Below are positions 8,348 through 16,458 of a DNA stretch of 46,635 nt, in pieces; position 1 is the first letter of the stretch, and each line of letters starts with the position of its first letter. Under the pieces are notes generated by a model, which was given only the letters and a program-made list of their open reading frames with translations, had not been told where the DNA came from and did no database searches. Where the stretch lies: NCBI GenBank assembly GCA_945903265.1, contig CAMDNQ010000021.1, forward strand, positions 1-46,635, given 5' to 3'. A program made the translations under genes and the position numbers. The stretch comes from Candidatus Sulfopaludibacter sp. SbA3. Its GTDB lineage: Bacteria; Acidobacteriota; Vicinamibacteria; Vicinamibacterales; UBA2999.

Positions 8348-9132
8348 AGGCCGCCGCGACCCGGCTGGGGAAATCCGCCGCGTGCGGGCGGCGCCATCTG
8401 GCCACGACCCGGCTGATTTGGCATGAGGACTCGCCCGGGACCCCCGCGCCCCGGGAGGCCGCGGCCTGCGCCTCCCTGGCGCCCGGGCAGACCGGGCGTC
8501 TGAGTCCCTGGGGGACCGCCCGCCTGCTGCGTGGCCGCAGTGCTCACGAACAGCCACTCGTTGTAGCGGCCGCGCCCGTTGTACTGACGGAGCGATTCGC
8601 CGGTGCTGCGGCTGACGACGCCAATGATTGGTCCGGCACCCTGGGCGCCGCCGGTCGCCGGACCAAACGGCGACTGACCGCCGCGTCCGGCCTGAGGCAC
8701 GGCTCCTGCCCCGCGTCCCTGCAGTGCCGGTGGCGCTCCACGCCCGGTGACGGGCGGTTGACCGCGGCCCTGGAGTCCCGGAAGACCGCTGCGGCCGCCT
8801 GGTGCGGTCGGCGCCCCAATTGCGCCGGACGCAATCTGCCCGAGATAGACGGGCTGGAAGTCCTCGTTCGTGATCGGGTCCTTATAGAGCTTGCGGATGT
8901 ACCTGCCGTCGCGCAACGCGTTCATCGAGGTGGGAAAGCCGCCGGTCTGACGGGAGAACAACCCGATGGCCTGGACGTATTGTTCGCCGCGGAACACCAA
9001 CTCCGCTTCGCGCTCGCGCCGGGCCCACGTCTGCCAGACGGGCATCACCATGCCGAGGATGATGCCCATGACGCTGAGGCCGACGAGCAGCGCGGCCATC
9101 GCGTAGCCCCGTTCCCTGCGCGCGCGAGACAT
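8344..9132 (-). CDS. Pseudopilin-like protein with Gly/Arg/Pro-rich C-terminal tail
   Basis: Last gene of the pilus/secretion operon, 262 residues from ATG 9132, which overlaps the preceding stop (TGATG). The N-terminus 'RGYAMAALLVGLSVMGIIL' is a type III (prepilin) signal with a short basic leader and cleavage expected after Gly. The position-5 residue of the mature protein is Ala rather than the almost universal Glu, as in GspK-type tip pseudopilins. A helical N-terminal region (to about 95) is followed by a conserved short pilin body ('YIRKLYKDPITNEDFQPVYLG'). A long low-complexity stretch then runs from about 105 to the end, full of GRG/GLPG/GRGG units, interrupted near 165-200 by an ordered segment ('GESLRQYNGRGRYNEWLFV'). 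I infer a minor or tip pseudopilin with a disordered extension. The exact role is unknown. Confidence 0.7.
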   Translation of the reverse strand: MSRARRERGYAMAALLVGLSVMGIILGMVMPVWQTWARREREAELVFRGEQYVQAIGLFSRQTGGFPTSMNALRDGRYIRKLYKDPITNEDFQPVYLGQIASGAIGAPTAPGGRSGLPGLQGRGQPPVTGRGAPPALQGRGAGAVPQAGRGGQSPFGPATGGAQGAGPIIGVVSRSTGESLRQYNGRGRYNEWLFVSTAATQQAGGPPGTQTPGLPGRQGGAGRGLPGRGGPGRVLMPNQPGRGQMAPPARGGFPQPGRGGL

Positions 9133-10436
9133 CACGGAAACTTGCTGACGAGAATCTCCGTCCGGCCGGTAGCGGTTCGCCCATCCACCGTTCGGACCGT
9201 GACTGTGACCGTTCGGCGTTGCTCGGTCAGGGCGGTGTCGTACACGTGCGCGGTAGTGTTGCCGGATGTGGTTGCCGAGCTGCCGTCGCCGAACTCCCAG
9301 CTGTAGCTTTGAATCGTCGCGTTCCCGGTGCCGTTGTCGCCACCGCCCGTCGCCGTTGCGGTGAACTCCCACCGCTGGCCTCCCGCCGTGGCCGTTCCAG
9401 GCGTGGCCGTGAGGGTGACGTTAATCGGCGTGATCGTCGGCTTCGGTGTGATGATGACCGTCGTCGCCGCCGACTGCGATTCACCGTTGATGTCGGTGGC
9501 CTGCACGGTCGCCGTATATGGCACCGACGTCGTCCCCGACGGCCCGGCGTACGTGTGGGTCACCGTTGCGGTGCCGCCTGCAAGGTTGCCCAGGGCCTGC
9601 GATGTGCCGTCGCCGAAATCGATGGTGGCCGTCCGCAGCGTGCTGCTGCCGGTTGGTCTGGTGATCGTGAACAGTACGGTCGCCGTGTTGTTCGACGCGC
9701 TCGCCTGCACCGCGGCGCAGTTGCCCGTTCCTGCCGTCGGGGCGCAGGAGATCGAGATAATCGGACCCGAACGTTGACCGACGACGAGCGCGGTGGTGGT
9801 TTTCGTCCCGGCGGTCGCCGTGACGCTTGCCTGCTGGTTCGTGGTGAGCGTGACGCGCGCCTCGCCGCCAGCACCCGTCACGGCGGTGTTCGAGCTGAGG
9901 CTCCCCTGGTCGGAATTGAACGTGACGACGACGCCCGGCAAAGCCTGCCCGTTTTCGCCGACAACCGTCGCAATGAGCTCGACGGTACCGCCCGTAGGGC
10001 CGATGCTGCCTGGATTCGCGCGCACGGAAATCGTATTCACGGCGGCGGCGCCTACGGTGATTTCGACGACGTTCGTGTTCCCCGTTCCGCCGGATGCTGC
10101 ACCCGACGACGCGGTAATACGGGCGACGCCAGACGAATTGCTGGCGAAGAAGCGCGTCATTGCGAGGCCATTACGGGTCTGGGTTTCGACCGGCTCGACG
10201 CGGCCCAGGTTTGTCGTGAACCGCACCGTGGTCCCATTCTGGACGGGCGTGCCGGCCTGCTCGACGACGACCGCAGAAATCTCCGTCTCGCCATTCGATG
10301 CCAGCAACTTGCTGGCCGCGGTAACGGAAATCGTGGACTGCGTCGGCGCCAGCAGTTGCGCCTTGTCGCAGCCGGCGCCCACGAATGCCGCGCCCGCGAC
10401 GGCGGCCGTGATGAATACGTGCTTCAACATCCTCAT
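9132..10436 (-). CDS. Lipoprotein with bacterial Ig-like (Big_1-type) and PKD repeats
   Basis: 434 residues from ATG 10436, which overlaps the preceding stop (TAATG); a TTG six bases earlier is less likely. A lipobox ends '...FVGAGC', so it is a predicted outer- or inner-membrane lipoprotein. Two tandem invasin-like Ig modules follow (about 35-125 and 130-215: 'TVRFTTNLGRVEP', 'VVTFNSDQGSLSSNT'). Then come two PKD-like domains with the diagnostic 'IDFGDGTSQAL' and 'WEFGDGSSAT'. Such repeats are rigid adhesive or spacer modules at cell surfaces. Its place between pseudopilin genes, with overlapping start and stop codons, suggests it is a surface component of the same machine. It has no recognised homologue among standard T2SS or T4P subunits. 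Confidence 0.75.
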   Translation of the reverse strand: MRMLKHVFITAAVAGAAFVGAGCDKAQLLAPTQSTISVTAASKLLASNGETEISAVVVEQAGTPVQNGTTVRFTTNLGRVEPVETQTRNGLAMTRFFASNSSGVARITASSGAASGGTGNTNVVEITVGAAAVNTISVRANPGSIGPTGGTVELIATVVGENGQALPGVVVTFNSDQGSLSSNTAVTGAGGEARVTLTTNQQASVTATAGTKTTTALVVGQRSGPIISISCAPTAGTGNCAAVQASASNNTATVLFTITRPTGSSTLRTATIDFGDGTSQALGNLAGGTATVTHTYAGPSGTTSVPYTATVQATDINGESQSAATTVIITPKPTITPINVTLTATPGTATAGGQRWEFTATATGGGDNGTGNATIQSYSWEFGDGSSATTSGNTTAHVYDTALTEQRRTVTVTVRTVDGRTATGRTEILVSKFP

Positions 10437-10870
10437 TACCAATCCGAGTATTGCGTTCCGTCGATCGCTTCGCGATCCGACCCGCTCTTCACGTCATAAA
10501 TGCCCGGCTGTGCCGATGGATTCGCCGCATCCAGCTCCGACAGCACCGTCTGCCACGTCTCCGCCGTCAGGGTGAAGGGGTCAGCCGGGATTGCACGCAG
10601 GTACTTGTCCGTGACGAGCGAATCGAGCGTGGGCGGATACGCGTTCTTGTCCGCGTAGTACTGATCGATCGCGTCCCGCATCCGGAACAGGTTTTCCTTC
10701 AGCACCGCTTCCCGCGCGCGCGTCTGGCTGTTCGCGTGCATCGCCAGGCCGATGCCGGCCAGAATCACGATGAGCGTCATCACGACCATCAACTCGATGA
10801 GGGTGAACCCGTGTTCACCCTTCGGCGTGCTCCCTGCTCGGTTCGTGTTCACGTTCGGGCGGATGTTCAC
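10436..10870 (-). CDS. GspG/PilE-like pseudopilin
   Basis: 144 residues from GTG 10870 (GTG 10852 also possible), 4 nt after the preceding stop. The prepilin signal is 'KGEHGFTLIELMVVMTLIV': cleavage after Gly and Glu at +5, as in the major pseudopilin GspG. The body has the GspG pattern: long N-terminal helix, 'MRDAIDQYYADKNAYPPTL', then 'IPADPFT', and a C-terminal 'GIYDVKSGSDREAIDGTQYSDW'. Tail residues of the type 'DVKSGS...DGT.Y.DW' suggest a calcium-binding-like loop as in GspG. It likely forms the main fibre of the pseudopilus built by the upstream ATPase and platform proteins. Confidence 0.85.
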   Translation of the reverse strand: MNIRPNVNTNRAGSTPKGEHGFTLIELMVVMTLIVILAGIGLAMHANSQTRAREAVLKENLFRMRDAIDQYYADKNAYPPTLDSLVTDKYLRAIPADPFTLTAETWQTVLSELDAANPSAQPGIYDVKSGSDREAIDGTQYSDW

Positions 10871-10874
10871 TGTT

Positions 10875-11339
10875 CTACCAGTCCCGGTAATTCGATCCGT
10901 CAAGCGCCGTGCCAGAGAACGTGGTGTAGACGTCGTACACGTTCTGTCTCCCCCAGCTCGTGGAGGTTGGCTCATCCTGGTACGACCGCAGTCCCCACTC
11001 CGTAGATGAGGTCATCGGGTCGCGCGGAATCCGTCGCAGGAACCTGAGCTTGGTACCCGAGGCATCGTTCGCGGCTGAGATGCCTTCCACGAGCGTCTCC
11101 AGATCCGGCGGATACCCCTGATTCTCGGGCTCGAGTTCGGTCGTCGGAATACGCCCCTGATCGACGCCGTTCCTGAACTGGTCGATCGCGGTGCGCAGCT
11201 CCCGCAGCGAGCGGCGCAGCTCGGCCTCGCGCTGTCGTTGTGAGGCCACCTGCGCGAGCGGCATCACCGCCGACGCCAGGATCAGCAGGATCGTCGTGAC
11301 GACGATCAGCTCGACGAACGTGTACCCGCGCTGATTCAT
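10875..11339 (-). CDS. GspG-like pseudopilin (second copy)
   Basis: 154 residues; its ATG overlaps the secretin stop (ATGA). A very short leader (MNQRG) precedes 'YTFVELIVVTTILLILAS', with Glu at +5 of the mature protein. The body 'LRELRTAIDQFRNGVDQGR' and '...YPPDLETLVEG...', with the ending 'DGSNYRDW', parallels the next gene, so the pair arose by duplication or forms a hetero-fibre. It carries an insert relative to GspG ('LRFLRRIPRDPMTSSTEWG'). Prepilin peptidase processing is required, but no pilD/gspO gene is present here. Confidence 0.85.
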   Translation of the reverse strand: MNQRGYTFVELIVVTTILLILASAVMPLAQVASQRQREAELRRSLRELRTAIDQFRNGVDQGRIPTTELEPENQGYPPDLETLVEGISAANDASGTKLRFLRRIPRDPMTSSTEWGLRSYQDEPTSTSWGRQNVYDVYTTFSGTALDGSNYRDW

Positions 11340-13768
11340 CGCACCGTCACCGCAGGGACCTGGCCGAACTGCAGCGAGACTGGCGTGCCCCGCGGTCCGG
11401 CGGCAGCCCCCGTGACGGTCAGGTTCGCGGCCCCGCCGCCCACGGCATCAAACACGATCGCGGCGAGGAGTCCGGTTCCGGCGACGCCGGTCTGATCGCT
11501 CGTGCGCACGATGGCCATGTCGACGCGTCCGGACGCGGCGTCCACCTGCTGTGTAAATGCGGCCTGCACGCCGCCCGTTCGAAGGAAGCTCCCCTCCTGC
11601 ACCGTTCGAACCCGGAGCGCGGCGGGGTTGAAGGTGATCGTGAGCGTCACGCTCGACAGCTGCGAGGCGCCGGCAATCGACACGGGGACGGTGTACGGGC
11701 CCGCGCCGACACGGAATTCTGGTCCCGGGGGCGACAGGATGATCTGGCCGCCGGTCGCAACGCCGGTGGCCGCAACAGGCGGCGTGCCGCCCGCGGCACC
11801 CTGCGGCGTTCCTCCAGCGGGCGCGACGTCACCTGGCTGCGGTACGGGTGCCAGGGGCTGCGCGGGAGCGGCGGGCAATGTCGTGGTGCCCGGCACCTGC
11901 GAACTGCCCGGAGGCACGACGACAACGCCGCCTGCGCCGGGAGTTCCAGGCGTCACCGCCGGCGGCACGACGACCGGGGCCACGGGTGCTGCCACCATGG
12001 GCGTATCGTCGACGACCCCGGCAATCAGCGGCGGCGGTCCGCCGAGGCCCAGGCTCTGCTGCGATCCAATGAAGATCGGACTGACATCCTGCAGCGTGAG
12101 CTCCTGCGTGCGCACGATGCGCGGCGTCAGGAGCATCACGATGTCGGTCTGCGCGATGCGGTTCACGTTGGACGCGAACAGGTTCCGGAGAATGGGAATG
12201 CGGATGAGGCCGGGAATGCCGGAAATCGACCGGCGATCTTCCTCGCGCAGCAGTCCCGCGAGGAGATTCGACTCCCCGTCTCGCAGCCGGAGCCGCGTCT
12301 GCACGCGCCGCGACCCGAACGACGGGAGCTCCTGGCCGGCGATCGAGATGTTCCCCCCGAGCGTGCTGTTCTCGACCGTGAGGTCGAGAATGATGTCGCC
12401 CTCAAAGGTCACCCGCGGCGTCATCTGCACGTTGACGCCGACATCCTTGTAGTTGAAGGACGTCAGCGGATTGAAATTCGCGCCACCCTGGCCGATCGGC
12501 GTGAAGACGGTGGCCGGCACCGGAATCTGATCGCCGAGGTTGAGGGTGATCTGCTGCCCCTCGGCGCCGCGCAGCTGGGGCTTGGCAATCAGCCTTGTCT
12601 CCGAGTCCGACTCCAGAAAGTCGATGACCGCCGACGGCACCGACAGATAAAAATCGGCCGTCGAAATACCGCGGGTGACGGTGTTCAGGTTGAACGGCGC
12701 CGGCGAGAGCGTGCCATCGTCGCCGCGCGGATCGGTCTCCGGCGAGAACGCGCCGCCAATCGCGAATTGCGACAGGTCGATGCCGAACTGCTTCGCCCGG
12801 TCGCGGTTGACCTCCATGATCTGGACGTCGACGACGATCTCCGCCTTCGGATTGTCGTTCTGCTGCACGATCCGCTCGATGATCTGCACGATCGTGGCGC
12901 CGGCGCGGACGGTAATGGTGTTGTTGGTCTTGTTCGCCACGATCTGCGGCGCCACGGCGAGCGCCGGGATGCGGATGATCCCGTTGAGGATCTGCGCGAC
13001 CTCGGTGGCGTCGGCGTGCGAAATGAAGAACGTCCGGATGACCTGCTCCTCGTACAGCGCGCGCTTCTGCGCGTTGTCGGGAATCACCATGATCGTCCGC
13101 TCGTTGATCACCTTGTAGAACATCAGGTTGCCGGCGAGGATCTGGTTCAGCGCCTGCTCGAAGGTGACGCCGCGCATCTGCACGGTGTAGCTGCGGTCGG
13201 CGTAGTCGCGCTCGAAGGTGACGTTGATGCCGGCCGACATCCCCATCGAATTCAGGATGTCGCGCAGGCTCGCGTTATTGAAGACGACGTCAAGGGGCTC
13301 GCGCGACCCCGGATTGAGGAGCGGCTCCGGGTTTTGCCGGGCCGCCTGCTGCAGCTGCTGGATGGTCGGTGTCGGGCGGGCCGCTTCGGCCATATCGCGG
13401 AGCCGCCGCTCCATCTCGCTGGCCTTCCCGGCGATCTGCCGGTTCGTCGGGTCGTACTCGCTCGCGCGGCGGTACTCCCGCAGCGCGTCCTCGATCTGCC
13501 CTCGCGCCTCGAGCAGGCGCGCCTGATCCAGGTGTCGCGCGGAGGCATTGATCATCGCGCGTTCGAGCGCAATCTGGTAGTCGACCCGGCGCGGATCCTC
13601 CTGGACGGCCTGCCGGTAGAGCTCGACCGCCGCATCCCAGTCACCGGCGCGCGCCGCGGCATCACCGCGGCCAAAGGAACGCGACCCGCCGCACGCCGCA
13701 ATCGTCAGCGCGACGATGAGCAGCGCGAGCAGCCGGAATCCAGGTTGTACGAGTCGTAAATGCATCAT
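11336..13768 (-). CDS. Secretin (PilQ/GspD family) lipoprotein with N-terminal TPRs and C-terminal cohesin-like domain
   Basis: 810 residues; ATG 13768 overlaps the upstream stop (ATGA). A lipobox places the lipid-modified Cys at C26 ('LTIAACGGS'). TPR-like helices cover about 30-125, an STN/N0-type domain about 158-212 ('PLDVVFNNASLRDIL'), a secretin N1 domain about 242-305, and the secretin beta-barrel domain about 310-552 ('VDVQIMEVNRD', 'GLLREEDRRSISGIPGL', 'LTPRIVR'). A Pro/Gly/Ala linker (about 553-675) leads to a terminal beta-sandwich of about 130 residues. This reads as a cohesin-type domain ('VPVSIAGASQLSSVTLTI', 'FNPAALRVRTVQEG', 'AAIVFDAVGGG'). The secretin forms the outer-membrane pore for the pilus or secreted substrate. 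A C-terminal cohesin is not part of classical PilQ or GspD. Confidence 0.88.
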   Translation of the reverse strand: MMHLRLVQPGFRLLALLIVALTIAACGGSRSFGRGDAAARAGDWDAAVELYRQAVQEDPRRVDYQIALERAMINASARHLDQARLLEARGQIEDALREYRRASEYDPTNRQIAGKASEMERRLRDMAEAARPTPTIQQLQQAARQNPEPLLNPGSREPLDVVFNNASLRDILNSMGMSAGINVTFERDYADRSYTVQMRGVTFEQALNQILAGNLMFYKVINERTIMVIPDNAQKRALYEEQVIRTFFISHADATEVAQILNGIIRIPALAVAPQIVANKTNNTITVRAGATIVQIIERIVQQNDNPKAEIVVDVQIMEVNRDRAKQFGIDLSQFAIGGAFSPETDPRGDDGTLSPAPFNLNTVTRGISTADFYLSVPSAVIDFLESDSETRLIAKPQLRGAEGQQITLNLGDQIPVPATVFTPIGQGGANFNPLTSFNYKDVGVNVQMTPRVTFEGDIILDLTVENSTLGGNISIAGQELPSFGSRRVQTRLRLRDGESNLLAGLLREEDRRSISGIPGLIRIPILRNLFASNVNRIAQTDIVMLLTPRIVRTQELTLQDVSPIFIGSQQSLGLGGPPPLIAGVVDDTPMVAAPVAPVVVPPAVTPGTPGAGGVVVVPPGSSQVPGTTTLPAAPAQPLAPVPQPGDVAPAGGTPQGAAGGTPPVAATGVATGGQIILSPPGPEFRVGAGPYTVPVSIAGASQLSSVTLTITFNPAALRVRTVQEGSFLRTGGVQAAFTQQVDAASGRVDMAIVRTSDQTGVAGTGLLAAIVFDAVGGGAANLTVTGAAAGPRGTPVSLQFGQVPAVTVR

Positions 13769-14319
13769 TGTCCTGCGAGGCGAACGGTCTGCCGGCCCCT
13801 GCCGTCAACGTACGCGAGTTCGACCGCGTCGGCGCTGACTTTCAGCAGACGGTACCGGCCTTCGATCGTATCGCCTTCTTTTCCATAGACGACGTTGCCG
13901 CGGCCATCGCTCAGGATGGCCACGCGACCCGCCTGCAACGGCGCATCCATCAGTCCGATGAATCGCAGCGCAATCGGAGGTGGCGGCGGCGGCCCCGTGG
14001 GCATCGGCGGCCGGGCAATCACGGGCGTCGCGGGACGCGGCGGCGGCGCCGGCGCGGCGGGACGTGGCGGAGCCGGGCGCGCCTGGAACCGGAACGGATC
14101 GCGTGCCGGTTCGCCGATCTCCTCACGATGCTGCTCGAGCAGCTCGAGTTTCAAGTCCGTCACCGCGGGACCGCCATCGCTCCGTCCCGACGCCGCGACC
14201 CGGCCAGCCGCCGGTGTACCGGTCGGCACTACTTCGTCGTTCTGCGCGAGCAGGACAACGGCAAGGAGCGCAGCAATGCCGGACGCGGCAATCATGTTTC
14301 TACGCGACGGCCAGGTCAT
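13765..14319 (-). CDS. PilP-like pilus assembly protein
   Basis: 184 residues from ATG 14319, overlapping the PilO stop (ATGA). An N-terminal membrane helix ('IAASGIAALLAVVLLA') leads to a proline-rich linker (about 95-125, 'APAPPPRP' runs). A small beta domain ends it ('ALRFIGLMDAPLQAGRVAI' to 'VELAYVDGRGRQTVRLAGQ'), matching the PilP/GspC HR-type fold. PilP links the PilN-PilO inner-membrane complex to the secretin. A longer open frame extends upstream over pilO but lacks pilus-like sequence, so I reject that start. Confidence 0.75.
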   Translation of the reverse strand: MTWPSRRNMIAASGIAALLAVVLLAQNDEVVPTGTPAAGRVAASGRSDGGPAVTDLKLELLEQHREEIGEPARDPFRFQARPAPPRPAAPAPPPRPATPVIARPPMPTGPPPPPPIALRFIGLMDAPLQAGRVAILSDGRGNVVYGKEGDTIEGRYRLLKVSADAVELAYVDGRGRQTVRLAGQ

Positions 14320-14906
14320 GACACCCCGGCACTTCGGAAATACGTCGAGAGGTCGAGGGTGACGACCAGCAAGCCACTGCCATCGGCGCCCTCGGCGAGC
14401 TGGACGTTGTCGATGACGACGAACTCCGGCGCGGTTTCGAGCTGGTAGATGAAGTCGCGCATGTTCGCGTATGTGCCGCTGAGTACGAGCTGGATCTGCA
14501 ATCGTGTCAGCGTGCTGTCGGTCTCGACAACGGGCTCGTAGGTGGCGCGCTGATAGTTCAGGTCCGCTTCGCGTGCGAGCTGCGCGAGCCGCAGGTACGT
14601 CAGCCGCCTGGCCCCTGACAGACTCTGCGGGAGGACATCCGCGTAGAACGTCGTCAGCTCCGCCGACGCGCGCGACTTGCCGGTCAGCGTCCCTGACGCG
14701 GCCGCCTGCTCCGCCTTCGCGGCCGCAAGGGTCTGCTCCGCCGCCTGCTCGCGTTGCGCGACGTTCGCGACGCGTTGGGACAAGGGATAGACGACGAGCG
14801 CGTACGCGAGCAGATTCACGGCCAGCGCGATACCCAGCCCGATGACGAGGCGGCGGTGCTCGGCAACGGCGCGCCGGACGAGCGGCAGGCCGTGGGTCGA
14901 GTCCAT
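14316..14906 (-). CDS. pilO: PilO-like pilus assembly protein
   Basis: 196 residues. There is a single transmembrane helix at about 19-42, a coiled-coil segment (about 45-75) and a ferredoxin-like periplasmic domain. The domain shows 'ADVLPQSLSGARRLTYLRLAQ' and a PilO-typical 'GTYANMRDFIYQLETAPEFVV' followed by 'IDNVQL'. It dimerises with PilN to form the inner-membrane alignment complex. Start and stop overlap its neighbours by 1 nt (TAATG) and 4 nt (ATGA). Confidence 0.85.
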   Translation of the reverse strand: MDSTHGLPLVRRAVAEHRRLVIGLGIALAVNLLAYALVVYPLSQRVANVAQREQAAEQTLAAAKAEQAAASGTLTGKSRASAELTTFYADVLPQSLSGARRLTYLRLAQLAREADLNYQRATYEPVVETDSTLTRLQIQLVLSGTYANMRDFIYQLETAPEFVVIDNVQLAEGADGSGLLVVTLDLSTYFRSAGVS

Positions 14907-15496
14907 TACTGTCCGCCTCCCTGCGCACGCGTTGCGGTGCGCGGCGGCGGCAGGTACGTGCCCTGGATGACGGCCGCGATCAGTCCTGAGTCGGCCGTCT
15001 GCTCCTGAATCGAGAGCACGTCGCGGAACCCTCCGCGATCCTCGAGCGATTCGATGAACGCGTCGAGATCCTCAGGACGCCGTGCTTCCACGCCGATCGC
15101 GATGACGAAGTCGCCGTTCCGCTCCAGGCGCGGCTGGACCGCCGTCACGCGCACATCCGGCGGCAACGTCGCTTCGAAGTGCGCGAAGAGCTCGGTCCAG
15201 GAGAACGCCCGCTGATCGATGATCGCGTTCGCTTCGCGCGCAGCGTCGGCGACCACCGCGAGTTCTTCGGCATTGATCTGCGATCGGATGCGGACCGCTT
15301 CGGCCTGAAGCCGCTCGGCCTCGACCTCCGCGGCGGAGGCGCTGGCCCCGAGCGAGTACTGGCTGACGCCGAGCCGCGCCGTCTGTACGAGATTGAAGAG
15401 GGTGAGGCCGATGACGAGGGCCGCCACCACGCCGAGCGCCACCTGCACGGCGCGCACGTTGTAGAAGGGCCTGGTGCCGAGATTGATCTGCAGCAT
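14906..15496 (-). CDS. pilN: PilN-like pilus assembly protein
   Basis: 196 residues. It opens with the diagnostic cytoplasmic peptide 'INLGTRPFYN', which binds PilM, followed by one transmembrane helix (about 17-38), a coiled coil and a periplasmic ferredoxin-like domain ('VRVTAVQPRLERNGDFVIA', 'FIESLEDRGGFRDVLSIQE'). Its ATG overlaps the PilM stop (TGATG). Confidence 0.87.
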   Translation of the reverse strand: MLQINLGTRPFYNVRAVQVALGVVAALVIGLTLFNLVQTARLGVSQYSLGASASAAEVEAERLQAEAVRIRSQINAEELAVVADAAREANAIIDQRAFSWTELFAHFEATLPPDVRVTAVQPRLERNGDFVIAIGVEARRPEDLDAFIESLEDRGGFRDVLSIQEQTADSGLIAAVIQGTYLPPPRTATRAQGGGQ

Positions 15497-16458
15497 CAGG
15501 CGCTCACCATCTCGGTCGTACGCGAGAGCATGCCGGCAAGCGGCGCCAGCCCGTCACGGACCGCCGCTGCAGTGCGCGGCATATCCGGCAATGTGACGGC
15601 AGACGCCGCGTCAATCGCGTCCACACGCGCGCCAAGCCGCTCTTCGAGGTCGCGCCGTGCGGCCTCGACGGCATCCGGGACCCGTCCGCTTCCCCCGAGC
15701 AGCACGCCCCGGAAGCCCTCGCCGGACAGGCGATCCTGGTAATACATCGCTGTCTGATGGACGACGTCGGTCAGGCTCTCCTGATCGCCTTCGGGACGAT
15801 TGCGGAAAAAGATCACATCGCCGTCGCGGACGATGCCGATCGACGTGTACTCGGGGCGCACGTGCACCATCAGCCAGTCACCCGCGCGCACACGAGGCGC
15901 GGTCAGCGCCAGGTTGATGACGCAGAACGTGGCGATGTCCACGAGGCCGGCGTGTGCGCCGGCCGCCGCGCAGACGTCCTCGTACTCCGCGACGACGTCC
16001 CGCCGCGCGAGCACGACGACGAACTCTCCCCCGCCATCGGCGGTCCGGCTGCCGGCGGTGTACGACACGGCGGCCTCCTCGATCGGAAACGGCGCCGCCT
16101 TTCGCATCTGCCAGCGGACCAGCTGATCGAGGTCGTCGCGGCGCGCCGGAATGCGATCGAAGCGCACGACCGAGACCTTGGCGGCCACGTCGGGAATGAT
16201 CAGCGCGACGCGGGCAGGCCGCCGCTCGAGCCGATCGAACACCGTGCGGAGCGAGGCCACCACCGATGCGCGGTCGAGGATGTTGACTGACGTCAGGGAG
16301 CCCGTGATCGCCTCAGTGGGCAGCGCGTCGACCGCGAACGACTGGATCGCCGGCGTCCCGCCGCGGGAGGACAGCATGGCAGCCGACACACGCGACGGCG
16401 CGATCTCGACCGCGGCATCAGGCGCCGGGCTGGCGAGCCAGGAGGTAAGCAGCCTCAT
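15496..16458 (-). CDS. pilM: PilM-like actin-fold pilus assembly protein
   Basis: 320 residues of an FtsA/PilM-like actin fold. PilM is cytoplasmic, binds the PilN N-terminal peptide and couples it to the assembly ATPase. Recognisable parts are 'VEIAPSRVSAAMLS' (phosphate-1 region), 'VALIIPDVAAKVSVVRFDRIP', 'QMRKAAPFPIEEAAVSY' (a PilM hallmark) and 'RGVLLGGSGRVPD' (adenosine-binding loop). The ATP-contacting motifs are degenerate compared with Thermus PilM. The start overlaps the GspE stop by 4 nt (ATGA). Confidence 0.85.
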   Translation of the reverse strand: MRLLTSWLASPAPDAAVEIAPSRVSAAMLSSRGGTPAIQSFAVDALPTEAITGSLTSVNILDRASVVASLRTVFDRLERRPARVALIIPDVAAKVSVVRFDRIPARRDDLDQLVRWQMRKAAPFPIEEAAVSYTAGSRTADGGGEFVVVLARRDVVAEYEDVCAAAGAHAGLVDIATFCVINLALTAPRVRAGDWLMVHVRPEYTSIGIVRDGDVIFFRNRPEGDQESLTDVVHQTAMYYQDRLSGEGFRGVLLGGSGRVPDAVEAARRDLEERLGARVDAIDAASAVTLPDMPRTAAAVRDGLAPLAGMLSRTTEMVSA

